33,177 nucleotides of DNA from an uncultured Lactobacillus sp. (GTDB lineage: Bacteria > Bacillota > Bacilli > Lactobacillales > Lactobacillaceae). Position 1 is the first letter of the stretch, and each line of letters starts with the position of its first letter. The position numbers and the translations under genes were made by a program. Positions 7,606-15,443 of this stretch are shown piece by piece. The stretch spans positions 1 to 33,177 of the forward strand of contig NZ_CABUIW010000020.1 in NCBI RefSeq assembly GCF_902491705.1, written 5' to 3'. Under the pieces are notes generated by a model, which saw only the letters and a list, made by a program, of their open reading frames with translations, made no database searches and was not told where the DNA came from.

Positions 7606-9072
7606 TTACCAAACGCCAATAACTTTCATCCATAAAGTACCGACAATACCAAAGATTAAGATGTAGATAATACCTAAAATAAAGTTCATCTTCCACCATT
7701 CGCTTTGTTTGACATAGCCTGTCGTAGCCAAGATAGAAGCTGGGCCGTTAGCGTAGTGTGTAGTTGAAGCATTGATTACACCAGCGAATGCCAAAAGCAT
7801 TGCAGATAAACCAAGTGGTGCACCCATAGCTGTTGCTACAGTTAAGAATGGTAAATATAGTGCTGTCATATGTGCAGTACCACTAGCAAAGAAGTAGTGA
7901 GTGTAGAACATCAATAAAACAAGTACTACTAATACCCAGCCCCAGCTAATGCCGTGAACTTCACTTTGAATAAATTTGGCAAACCAATCAATAAAGCCGT
8001 AAGAAATAAGCTTGCTGGCCATGAAGATCAAGATTGAAAGCCAAATCAAAATGTTCCAGGCACCAGTTTCATGCAAGGCATCTTCCATGCTCAAAACACC
8101 AGTGATAAGCAAAAGCGTTACAGCTAAAAATGCTACAAAGGCTGAATCAAGTTGTGGAATCTTGAAGAAGCCTGACAAAACCCAAAGTAAAATTGCTAAG
8201 CAAAAGACTGCAGCCATGATCTTTTCTGGTTCAGACATTGGTCCCATTTCTTGCAATTTGCTATCTGCCCACTTTTTAGCATTAGGAGTTTCTTTAACTT
8301 CAGGTGGGTACATCTTATAGATAACAATTGGAATGATGATAGTAGCTACAATTACAGGTACAAGTCCTGCCCAGAACCAGCTAACCCAACTCATTTGATA
8401 GCCTTTTTGAGCAGCCATCTGTTGAGCAACCAAGTTAGGAGCCGCACCGGTAATAAACAGAGCAGTTGATAAGATGTTGGCATGAAATGCAGTAAAGTCT
8501 AGATAAGCACCGATCTTTTTTCTTGATGGATCGTGTGAATTAGAATCATAACTCTTAGAAATTGATTCAACTACTGGCCAAGTAACACCACCAGTACGAG
8601 CACTGTTTGATGGAATCAAAGCACCCATGATAAGCTCCAAACCGGTAATAGCGTAACCAATACCGATTGACTTTTTACCAAAGCGCTTAATCATCAAGTA
8701 AGCTACACGATTACCCAAACCGGTCTTGCTAATACCGTGAGCCATAATGAAGGCCATCGCAATTAACCAGGCAGCTGAGTTGCCAAATGAACTCAAAATA
8801 CCAGTTTGAACAACAACACCCTTGGAATTAACCACGTCCTTGACTGGGGCTAAGCCAACCAAGACAGTTACAACCATTCCCAAAAGCGTAGTACCACCGA
8901 TTGGCAATGGCTTTGTGATACATCCCACAATAGTTGCTACGAAAATAGCAAACATTTCCCAGGCTTGAGCGCTTAATCCAGCTGGGCGCCAAGGAGTGAT
9001 TACCCACAACAAAATTCCGACTACTAAAGGCCAAATAAAGCCTTTGTAGTTAACCTTTTCTAAATTTTTCAC
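7606..9072 (-). CDS. DASS-family anion transporter, CitT-like citrate/dicarboxylate exchanger
   Basis: This 488-residue membrane protein has roughly a dozen hydrophobic segments and belongs to the divalent anion:Na+ symporter (DASS) family. The two substrate-site loops are visible: PSNSARTGG near residue 155, and INASTTHYANGPA in the second half. The first is closer to the SNxxRTGG form of the CitT/TtdT exchangers than to SNTAT of sodium symporters. Length matches CitT (about 487). Next to citCDEF and the reductive genes to succinate, citrate-in/succinate-out exchange is the likely job, but this is inference. The start codon is GTG, placed after GGGGAAG. Its promoter is at 9133-9138 and a terminator follows. 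Confidence 0.9.
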   Translation of the reverse strand: MKNLEKVNYKGFIWPLVVGILLWVITPWRPAGLSAQAWEMFAIFVATIVGCITKPLPIGGTTLLGMVVTVLVGLAPVKDVVNSKGVVVQTGILSSFGNSAAWLIAMAFIMAHGISKTGLGNRVAYLMIKRFGKKSIGIGYAITGLELIMGALIPSNSARTGGVTWPVVESISKSYDSNSHDPSRKKIGAYLDFTAFHANILSTALFITGAAPNLVAQQMAAQKGYQMSWVSWFWAGLVPVIVATIIIPIVIYKMYPPEVKETPNAKKWADSKLQEMGPMSEPEKIMAAVFCLAILLWVLSGFFKIPQLDSAFVAFLAVTLLLITGVLSMEDALHETGAWNILIWLSILIFMASKLISYGFIDWFAKFIQSEVHGISWGWVLVVLVLLMFYTHYFFASGTAHMTALYLPFLTVATAMGAPLGLSAMLLAFAGVINASTTHYANGPASILATTGYVKQSEWWKMNFILGIIYILIFGIVGTLWMKVIGVW

Positions 9073-9111
9073 TTTTTCTTCCCCTGCTTAGCTATAAAAA
9101 CTAAATTTTAA

Positions 9112-9138
9112 AAATGAATGTTTTCACATGTAATTATA
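9112..9138 (-). promoter_or_regulatory. Promoter and half-palindromic site for the exchanger gene
   Basis: The minus strand reads TATAAT (9133-9138) preceded by TGG, an extended -10 form. No clear -35 is seen. Just downstream lies ATGTGAAAACATTCATTT (9112-9129), a TGTGAA-N4-TTCA dyad resembling, but not matching fully, the Rex operator TTGTGAA-N4-TTCACAA. Confidence 0.5.
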
Positions 9139-9211
9139 TACCATTTATTTTATTTTTAAATATTTTTCAAATAAATATTGCTTTTTTAGTATTTATCAAA
9201 AATATAGTAAT

Positions 9212-9230
9212 TTGTGAAATAAGTTCATAA
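9212..9230. promoter_or_regulatory. TTGTGAA/TTCATAA dyad upstream of the exchanger gene
   Basis: ttgtgaa (9212-9218) and ttcataa (9224-9230) form an imperfect dyad with a 5-base centre, about 75 bp upstream of the exchanger -10. It shares the TTGTGAA half-site with the sites at 6672 and 11756. The spacing is one base longer than in a standard Rex site. Confidence 0.35.
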
Positions 9231-9256
9231 ATGCTTCGTTATTTTTAAGGGTAAGA

Positions 9257-9284
9257 AAAAAAGACCCACATATTTGTGAGTCTC
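9257..9284 (-). terminator. Terminator of the cysteine peptidase gene
   Basis: AGACTCACA and TGTGGGTCT pair with one G-U around a short loop and are followed by seven T on the minus strand, directly after the stop at 9291. Confidence 0.85.
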
Positions 9285-9290
9285 AAAATA

Positions 9291-10604
9291 CTAGCCGATG
9301 TTGTCCCAAGGCTTAAGATCTATTGCTGGACCTTCTGCTAATTTAACTTGTTCGTCTGTTAAAAATTCTTTTCTAACTACGACATCGTAAACGTAATCTT
9401 CAAACCAAGGTTGGCTCATTTCGTAGAAGCCCTTGTGACCAAACTTATCACCCCAAGAGTTTTCAACCTTCCACTTGCGAATATGACCATGATCTTCATC
9501 AACACCAACTAAAGTCATATCGTGAGTAGCAAAACCTTCACCCGTAGCCAAACGATCAGCCTTGCTCATCTTGGTATCAACGCCAAACAATTTATCAGTT
9601 TGGTAAAGTTCAGTATCAAGATAGCCAGTCTTTCTTTCCATTTGCTTTAACACATCATTACCAAAAATTACTGCATCCCCAGCCTTAAGTTGCTTTACTG
9701 CAGCTTGAGCTAAGTATTCAATTGGCACGTTCAAGAATTTAATTTGGTCTCCACCATCAACATTATCATAAAGTGGCATGTGGTAGAGCTTGTTAAATTC
9801 ATGGTTAGGGCAATTTGACAAAACTACATAATCATCGAACTTAAAGTCCTTGAAGTACTTTTGGACAAATTCGCGTGGAGTTAAATCTCTTTCCAAATGA
9901 TACTTCTTATCATCATCGCGATATTCCAAATCAAACTTCTTTGGTGGTTCACCTAAAGCAACAGATACCATACGGTAAACTTCATTCAAGAATTGCTTCT
10001 TGGTCTTTTCAATTTCGTCTTCTTTGCCTTCGTTTACTAACTTACGTAAAGCTATAGCATCTTTTCTCTCTTTACGTGCCAAAGAATCAATTAAGCCTGT
10101 GGTGTTATTTGAATTAAAATTTTCAGGCATTGCATATGAAGGCACAACACCATATTTTTTAACCAAGTTGATTGCCATACTCCAAAGGCCACCATCTTCA
10201 CCGGCAAAAGCAAGCCATGATTGAACTTCACGGTCGTTGATTGGCTTATCAGCTAAACGAATCATTGCATCGTAAAATGCATTAGCACGTTCAATCTTAT
10301 CCCAGAAGAAGTTATAAGCTTGTGAGAAAGTGAAGTCCTTTACCTTGTTCTTCTTACCAAAATAATGACGTAAAACGTTTAATGTGGCAAACTCCCAGCA
10401 GCGGCCAGAATGCTTTTGATCAGTTACGCCGCCAATATCAAGTTCAGTTGAAAAGACATGGTTTAAACGTTCTGAAACACCATCATTAAAAGATGCTTCA
10501 AGAAGTCCACTACGACGAGCAGCACGAGAAGCAACTTGATTTTTATCATTAGAATTGAAATCCGCAGAAAAGTCTGCGATCTCTTGATCAGAAATAACTG
10601 TCAT
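9291..10604 (-). CDS. C1B (bleomycin hydrolase family) cysteine peptidase, PepE/PepG-like
   Basis: A cytosolic papain-fold peptidase of 437 residues that degrades peptides taken up by the cell. The catalytic set is visible: Gln63 (oxyanion hole) and Cys69 in QKHSGRCW, His361 in ATHDMTL, and Asn382 in VENSWG. The length matches the lactobacillar endopeptidases PepE/PepG (437-438) as well as the slightly longer aminopeptidase PepC. The C-terminus (WDNIG) does not settle the class, since the PepC exopeptidase character depends on C-terminal residues in the active-site cleft. It has a GAGG ribosome-binding site, its own promoter and a terminator, so it is a stand-alone unit within the citrate/succinate block. 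Confidence 0.92.
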   Translation of the reverse strand: MTVISDQEIADFSADFNSNDKNQVASRAARRSGLLEASFNDGVSERLNHVFSTELDIGGVTDQKHSGRCWEFATLNVLRHYFGKKNKVKDFTFSQAYNFFWDKIERANAFYDAMIRLADKPINDREVQSWLAFAGEDGGLWSMAINLVKKYGVVPSYAMPENFNSNNTTGLIDSLARKERKDAIALRKLVNEGKEDEIEKTKKQFLNEVYRMVSVALGEPPKKFDLEYRDDDKKYHLERDLTPREFVQKYFKDFKFDDYVVLSNCPNHEFNKLYHMPLYDNVDGGDQIKFLNVPIEYLAQAAVKQLKAGDAVIFGNDVLKQMERKTGYLDTELYQTDKLFGVDTKMSKADRLATGEGFATHDMTLVGVDEDHGHIRKWKVENSWGDKFGHKGFYEMSQPWFEDYVYDVVVRKEFLTDEQVKLAEGPAIDLKPWDNIG

Positions 10605-10650
10605 ACTCTACCTCGTTTTTATTTAATCTTTTATTAATTCTTTAATCATA

Positions 10651-10679
10651 ATGATACATTTTTTTGAATTATCTGACAA
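10651..10679 (-). promoter_or_regulatory. Promoter of the cysteine peptidase gene
   Basis: On the minus strand TTGTCA (10674-10679), a 17-bp spacer and TATCAT (10651-10656), upstream of the start codon at 10604. Confidence 0.7.
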
Positions 10680-10685
10680 GACAAA

Positions 10686-10712
10686 AAAAGACGCTCATTT
10701 GGAGCGCCTTTT
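10686..10712 (-). terminator. Terminator of the malate dehydrogenase gene
   Basis: 11-bp stem (10686-10696 with 10702-10712, one G-U) followed by seven T on the minus strand. Confidence 0.9.
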
Positions 10713-10727
10713 GATACTTTATTTAAA

Positions 10728-11654
10728 TTAAAGTTCGATGCCTGATAAAACTTCTTGCATCTTATCAGCTGAGTTAATCATCTTAGCCTTTTCAGCATCT
10801 GAAATCTTAGTTTCGATAACCTTTTCAATACCATCGCCGTTGATAACAGCTGGAGTACCTAAGTAAAGGTCATGCTTAATGCCGTATTCACCGTTAATTG
10901 GTGCTGACAATGGTAAGCAGATTGAACGGTTGTCCAAAACAGCACTAACAATTTGAGTAAGCATCATAGCAACACCGTAGAATGTAGCACCCTTGTTAGC
11001 AATGATCTTTCCGCCCTTCTTACGAACGTCGGTTTCAATTTGGCTTAATACTTCATCGTTAATTTCTGGGTAGTCACGAAGTGGCTTGCCTGCAACAACT
11101 GATTCGTCAAAGTTTTCAAAACTAGTGTCGCCGTGTTCACCTAAAACCATTGAGTTAACCTTAGCAACTGGAACATTAAGCTTCTTAGCAAGTTCAACAC
11201 GAAGACGCATTGAGTCAAGTGAAGTACCAGTACCAATTACACGGTTCTTTGGAAAGCCTGACAACTTTTGAGTTAAAGTAGTCAAAATATCTACTGGGTT
11301 AGCTGAAACAACAAATACACCCTTGAAGCCTGATTCAACAACTGGTTGAACAATACTCTTCAAAATCTTAACGTTCTTAGCAACCAAATCAAGTCTAGTT
11401 TCACCTGGTTTACGAGGAACACCTGCAGTAATTACACAAACATCTGCATCCTTAGCATCGCTGTAATCAGCTGGGTGGATATCAGTTTGACCCATAAATG
11501 GAGTGATGTCTTCAAGGTCCATTGAGTCACCAACAGGACGATCCTTAGCTACATCAAAAATTGCCAATTCATCAACAGTGGTGTTTTGTAATAAGTCATT
11601 TGCAAAGGTTGAACCTACGGCACCATCACCAACAAGAAATACTTTTCTACTCAT
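10728..11654 (-). CDS. mdh: NAD-dependent malate dehydrogenase on an LDH-type scaffold
   Basis: A 308-residue lactate/malate dehydrogenase. It has the nucleotide-binding loop VGDGAVGST (8-16), Asp34 after strand 2 (typical of NAD preference), catalytic His174 in GEHGD, Asp147 and Arg150 in LDSMRLR, and loop arginine Arg87. Overall it looks like a lactobacillar L-lactate dehydrogenase (KPGETRLDL), but the residue that sets substrate choice is Arg81 (GVPRKPGETR). LDH normally has Gln there and malate dehydrogenases have Arg. Oxaloacetate is therefore the likely substrate, which fits between citrate lyase and fumarase. Automatic annotation would probably call it L-LDH. The ATG is preceded by AAAGGA. 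The promoter carries a CcpA-type cre site, so glucose repression is likely. Confidence 0.88.
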   Translation of the reverse strand: MSRKVFLVGDGAVGSTFANDLLQNTTVDELAIFDVAKDRPVGDSMDLEDITPFMGQTDIHPADYSDAKDADVCVITAGVPRKPGETRLDLVAKNVKILKSIVQPVVESGFKGVFVVSANPVDILTTLTQKLSGFPKNRVIGTGTSLDSMRLRVELAKKLNVPVAKVNSMVLGEHGDTSFENFDESVVAGKPLRDYPEINDEVLSQIETDVRKKGGKIIANKGATFYGVAMMLTQIVSAVLDNRSICLPLSAPINGEYGIKHDLYLGTPAVINGDGIEKVIETKISDAEKAKMINSADKMQEVLSGIEL

Positions 11655-11700
11655 AAGTTATATTAGTCCTTTCATAAACGTAATTTAATCTACATTGCCT

Positions 11701-11721
11701 ATTATACACTAAGCGCTTACA
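11701..11721 (-). promoter_or_regulatory. mdh promoter -10 with cre (CcpA) site
   Basis: Minus strand TATAAT lies at 11701-11706. Immediately upstream, TGTAAGCGCTTAGT (11708-11721) matches the cre consensus TGWAARCGYTWNCA at all but the penultimate positions. The site fills the -35/-10 spacer, a position where bound CcpA blocks RNA polymerase. Confidence 0.75.
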
Positions 11722-11755
11722 TTAGACACTATTTATTGATTAATTACGTTAATAT

Positions 11756-11773
11756 TTGTTCTTATTTTCACAA
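11756..11773. promoter_or_regulatory. Rex-like half-perfect dyad upstream of mdh
   Basis: ttgttcttattttcacaa has the 7-4-7 layout of Rex operators (TTGTGAA-N4-TTCACAA). One half is perfect and the other matches 4 of 7 bases. Minus strand TTGTGAAAATAA is shared with the site before citC. A redox-sensing repressor would suit NADH-consuming mdh, but the match is partial. Confidence 0.4.
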
Positions 11774-11782
11774 ATTATAACA

Positions 11783-11811
11783 AAAAAGAAGCACTTGAGA
11801 TGCTTCTTTTT
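11783..11811 (-). terminator. Terminator of the fumC-fumarate reductase operon
   Basis: Perfect 11-bp stem aaaaagaagca / tgcttcttttt around a 7-base loop, then a T-run on the minus strand, 15 bp past the stop at 11826. Confidence 0.9.
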
Positions 11812-11825
11812 CATTAGTTTAACAA

Positions 11826-13202
11826 TTATTTAGATTCTTTGGCATATTTAGCCATTTGGATACCAGCTTGACGACCAAAAATAACAGTTTCGGCAATTGA
11901 GTTACCACCGATACGGTTATTTCCGTGAAGTCCGCCTGAAACTTCACCGGCTGCGTAAAGTCCCTTAATTACATTACCGTTAGTATCCAATACTTGAGTT
12001 TCAGTATTGATATGAATTCCGCCCATTGTGTAGTGAATAGCTGGGTGAATATGAATAGCATAGTAAGGACCACGGTCAAGTTTACGATCCATACCAGTAG
12101 TTCTACCAAATTCCTTATCCTTATGGGTTTCTACTGCATTGTTCCAGCGTTCTACTGTAGCAGCCAAGTTTTCTGGATCGACATTAATTTCCTTAGCCAA
12201 ATCAGCTAAAGTACTGCCTTCTTTAACAAGGCCAATGTGAGCATAAAATTCTACTGCACCAAAGTGAGCACGAACACCAGAGTCAAAGACTAAGTATGCA
12301 CCATCTTCGTGCAAATCAGTAATGGCAGCTGAAACAATTTTACGAGTGTTCAATTCGTTAACAAAACGATTGCCGGCTTTATTAACTAAGATAGCACCTT
12401 CACCACGTAATCCTTCACCGATTAAGTAAACGTGTGGATTATCAGTATCTGCAGTTGGGTGAACTTGAATAAAGTCCATTTGCATTAATTGTGCATCTAA
12501 TGGCTTAGCTAATTTCAAACCATCACCAGTAGCACCTGGTTGGTTAGTTGTCTTGTAGTCTGCTAAATCTGGACGATACTTTTTAATAATTTCTTTTGAA
12601 GCACCGAATCCACCAGTTGCAAGCAAAACTGCCTTAGCCTTAATAGTCTTAGTACCATCTTCAGTTTCAACTTCTACGCCGTTAACTTTTTTGTTCTTAT
12701 CTTGCAACAACTTAGTTACTTTAGCACTGGTGAAAATATCAACGCCAGCCTTCTTTACTTGGTTAGTCAAACGAGAAGTCAAATAAAAGCCAACTGGTTC
12801 CATTGAACCTGGACGGTGAGCTCTCTTTCTGCTCATACCACCAGTAATAGTTAAGTCAGTTAAACGAACGCCATACTTCATTAACCAGCTAATTGCAATT
12901 GCAGAATGGTTAACAAAATATTTAAGCATAGCACGGTCGTTTAACAAACCGCCACCTTTTAAAGTTTCTTCATAAAAGTCACGATTATTATCAATGATGC
13001 CTTCATCAAGTTGAACTAATGATTCAGATGCATTCATACCACTTGAAGCACGACTAGTATTACCACCAGTTTTACCATTCTTTTCTAGTACAACAACATT
13101 TAAGCCAAGTTCACGTGCTTGAAGTGCTGCAGTAAGTCCAGTACCACCTGAACCAATAATTACGGCATCGTATTTGTTCTTTAATTCTTTATTATTTGGC
13201 AT
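11826..13202 (-). CDS. Soluble fumarate reductase flavoprotein (flavocytochrome c-type FAD domain)
   Basis: This 458-residue cytosolic FAD enzyme probably reduces fumarate to succinate. It has the dinucleotide fold IIGSGGTG (16-22) and E40, the TGGNTSRASSGMNA flavin segment, His248 in QVHPT, Arg266 in GLRGEGA (matching the proton-donor Arg of Shewanella fumarate reductase), His390 in IHYTMGG and Arg430 in GNNRIGGNS. There is no signal peptide, no heme domain and no FMN-binding domain, so the electron donor must be separate (free reduced flavin or another reductase). It is 11 bp downstream of fumC, forming a fumC-frd operon. Related enzymes include urocanate reductases and 3-oxosteroid dehydrogenases, but the fumarase partner argues for fumarate. 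Confidence 0.9.
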   Translation of the reverse strand: MPNNKELKNKYDAVIIGSGGTGLTAALQARELGLNVVVLEKNGKTGGNTSRASSGMNASESLVQLDEGIIDNNRDFYEETLKGGGLLNDRAMLKYFVNHSAIAISWLMKYGVRLTDLTITGGMSRKRAHRPGSMEPVGFYLTSRLTNQVKKAGVDIFTSAKVTKLLQDKNKKVNGVEVETEDGTKTIKAKAVLLATGGFGASKEIIKKYRPDLADYKTTNQPGATGDGLKLAKPLDAQLMQMDFIQVHPTADTDNPHVYLIGEGLRGEGAILVNKAGNRFVNELNTRKIVSAAITDLHEDGAYLVFDSGVRAHFGAVEFYAHIGLVKEGSTLADLAKEINVDPENLAATVERWNNAVETHKDKEFGRTTGMDRKLDRGPYYAIHIHPAIHYTMGGIHINTETQVLDTNGNVIKGLYAAGEVSGGLHGNNRIGGNSIAETVIFGRQAGIQMAKYAKESK

Positions 13203-13213
13203 AATATCCCCTA

Positions 13214-14617
13214 TTATTCTTCTGGAGTAGACTTGTCGACATTAGTCATCTTCATGTAGTCCATCCATTCATCGTATTGTTTTTCAGTTACCTTGCCACT
13301 CTTTAAGGCAGCTTCTTTCAAAGTAGTACCTTCCTTGTCTGCAGTTTGAGCAATCTTAGCAGCAGCATGGTAACCAATATGTGGTGACAAAGCAGTAACA
13401 GTCATCAATGAATTCTCAAGTAATTCATCCATTCTGTCTTCGTTTACTGTTAAGCCATGAATCATTTTATCAGCAAAACCAGTAATTGTACCAGTCAAAA
13501 TATCACATGAATCAAGGAATGACGCAATAATGACAGTCTTGAAGACGTTCATTTCAAAATTACCTTGGCTTGAAGCAAAAGTAATTGTGGTGTCGTTACC
13601 AAATACCTTGGCAGCAGCCATAGTTACAGCTTCAGCTTGAGTTGGGTTAACCTTACCTGGCATGATACTTGAGCCTGGTTCGTTAGCTGGAATATTTAAT
13701 TCATGGTAACCAGCACGTGGACCTGAAGCAAGTAAACGAACATCTTGGGCAATCTTAAACATGTCAGCTGCCAATGTCTTAAGAGCACCGTGAACAACAT
13801 CAAGACCAGAGTGGTGAGCTAAGCCCCAGAATTTGTTAGTCTTAACCTTAAATTCGTGACCATAAACTTCTGATAATTTACCAGCAATCTTTTCAGTCAT
13901 ACCAGGTGCAGCATTTAATCCAGTACCTACAGCAGTACCACCGATAGCTAATTCATAAAGAGTTGGCCTTAATTCTTGAATGTAAGACAAATCATGCTTC
14001 AAAGCTGAAATATAACCTGAAACTTCTTGACCAAAAGTTAAAGGAGTTGCGTCTTGAAGGTGGGTACGACCAACTTTAACAGTCTTCCAGTATTTCTTTT
14101 CCTTAACGACTAATTCATCAATTAAGTGTTGGATAGCTGGTTCAAGCTTATCAAGTGCTTCAACGGCAACAATGTTCATTGCTGTTGGATAAGTATCATT
14201 TGAAGATTGACCACGGTTTACGTCATCGTTAGGTAAAATGTTTAAGCCGGGATGCAACTTATTAGCTAAGTTAGCAACAACTTCGTTTACGTTCATGTTG
14301 CTCTGAGTACCAGAACCGGTTTGCAAAACATGAAGTGGGAAGTCTTTTCTTAAATCTTCATCACTTAAAGCCAAAAGATGATCAATTGCGTCTTCAATTG
14401 CTGCACCTTTTTCTTTTGTTTCATCCCCAACTTCAACATTTGATTCAGCTGCAGCCTTCTTCAAATGCAAGAATGCACGGATGATTTGAAGTGGCATTAA
14501 CTCACCGCTTGGGAAGTTATTGCGACTTCTTTCTGTTTGTGGACCCCATAAAGCATCCTTAGGAATCTTTACAGGACCAATAGTGTCACTTTCAATACGA
14601 TATTCTTCTTCGCTCAT
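13214..14617 (-). CDS. fumC: Fumarate hydratase class II
   Basis: FumC interconverts malate and fumarate without an iron-sulfur cluster, as a cytosolic homotetramer. The 467-residue protein has GSGTQSNMNVNEV (101-113), SSNDTYPT (138-145), the HLQDATPLT segment with the active-site His, and the family signature GSSIMPGKVNP (315-325). All are intact, and length is normal for class II. The ATG follows a strong AAGGAGG. It is the first gene of an operon with the fumarate reductase gene, behind a good promoter with duplicated TTGATTGAAAA elements. Here it likely runs toward fumarate. Confidence 0.96.
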   Translation of the reverse strand: MSEEEYRIESDTIGPVKIPKDALWGPQTERSRNNFPSGELMPLQIIRAFLHLKKAAAESNVEVGDETKEKGAAIEDAIDHLLALSDEDLRKDFPLHVLQTGSGTQSNMNVNEVVANLANKLHPGLNILPNDDVNRGQSSNDTYPTAMNIVAVEALDKLEPAIQHLIDELVVKEKKYWKTVKVGRTHLQDATPLTFGQEVSGYISALKHDLSYIQELRPTLYELAIGGTAVGTGLNAAPGMTEKIAGKLSEVYGHEFKVKTNKFWGLAHHSGLDVVHGALKTLAADMFKIAQDVRLLASGPRAGYHELNIPANEPGSSIMPGKVNPTQAEAVTMAAAKVFGNDTTITFASSQGNFEMNVFKTVIIASFLDSCDILTGTITGFADKMIHGLTVNEDRMDELLENSLMTVTALSPHIGYHAAAKIAQTADKEGTTLKEAALKSGKVTEKQYDEWMDYMKMTNVDKSTPEE

Positions 14618-14655
14618 TATTTTTCCTCCTTACATAAGCATAAGGTTTTTGTTAG

Positions 14656-14704
14656 TTTTCAATCAACTTTTATAATACCTGTAAAGGCTTTCTTTTTCAA
14701 TCAA
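14656..14704 (-). promoter_or_regulatory. fumC promoter with two TTGATTGAAAA direct repeats
   Basis: Minus strand TTGAAA (14695-14700), 17-bp spacer, TATTAT (14672-14677). The 11-mer TTGATTGAAAA occurs at 14694-14704, overlapping the -35, and again at 14656-14666 near the start site, 38 bp apart. This suggests two binding sites for a regulator. Confidence 0.7.
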
Positions 14705-14711
14705 AGAAAAA

Positions 14712-14731
14712 AGATCTAGTTAACTAGATCT
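14712..14731 (-). terminator. Terminator of the metQNI operon
   Basis: Palindrome agatctag-ttaa-ctagatct followed by a run of T on the minus strand, just after the metI stop at 14742. Confidence 0.9.
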
Positions 14732-14741
14732 CTTAATCTTC

Positions 14742-15443
14742 CTATCTATTTTGGTGGTTCATCTTTTTAGCAAAGAAGTCACCTACAATTTGAACAATGA
14801 AAATCAAAATGATTACTAAAATTGTAGCCACTAAAGTAACATCATTGTTAAAACGGTTGTAACCATATGAAATAGCTGTGTTACCTAAACCACCAGCACC
14901 GATTGCTCCGGCCATTGCAGTCAAACCAATCAATGAAATAATTGTTACTGTTGATACACGAATTAATTCTGAACGTGATTCATGTAAGTAAACATCAAAG
15001 ATAATGTCGGAAACTGTAGCACCTAAACTTTGTGCTGCTTCCACTTTACCAGTATCTACACTTTCAAGAGCTACTTGAACCTGGCGAGCATAAAATGGAA
15101 AGACACCTAATGTTAATGGAACTAGCGCTGCCTTCATACCGATTTGAGTACCAACAAGCTTTTGCGTAACTGGTGCAACAAAGGCAAGCAAGATAACGAA
15201 TGGAATAGCTCTAAAAATTGAAACGATCTTATCGCAAACATTGTACCAGAACTTGTTTGGACGAATTCCATCTTCTTTGGTTACTACAAGAAGTACACCG
15301 AAAATGATTCCAAGAATGCCACCGAAGATTGTGGCCCAAAAAGTCATAAATAATGTTTGAAAGATACTAGTTCCCCAGCCGGCGTCTCCACCCCAGCCGA
15401 GTTGGACAACATTTGGACAAACTTTTTCAAACCAACTAATCAT
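14742..15443 (-). CDS. metI: Methionine ABC transporter permease
   Basis: This 233-residue inner-membrane permease forms the channel of the methionine importer. It has about five hydrophobic segments and the cytoplasmic EAA loop (EAAQSLGATVSDII) that docks the ATPase MetN. Family-typical TAMAGAIGAGGLG follows. It is the last gene of metQ-metN-metI, overlaps the end of metN by 8 bp, and is followed by an intrinsic terminator. Expression should follow the upstream T-box. Confidence 0.94.
   Translation of the reverse strand: MISWFEKVCPNVVQLGWGGDAGWGTSIFQTLFMTFWATIFGGILGIIFGVLLVVTKEDGIRPNKFWYNVCDKIVSIFRAIPFVILLAFVAPVTQKLVGTQIGMKAALVPLTLGVFPFYARQVQVALESVDTGKVEAAQSLGATVSDIIFDVYLHESRSELIRVSTVTIISLIGLTAMAGAIGAGGLGNTAISYGYNRFNNDVTLVATILVIILIFIVQIVGDFFAKKMNHQNR

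Noticed and set aside
8012..8469. Plus-strand open frames opposite the exchanger gene
   Set aside because: Antisense shadows of a clear DASS transporter; no start signals or recognisable domains.
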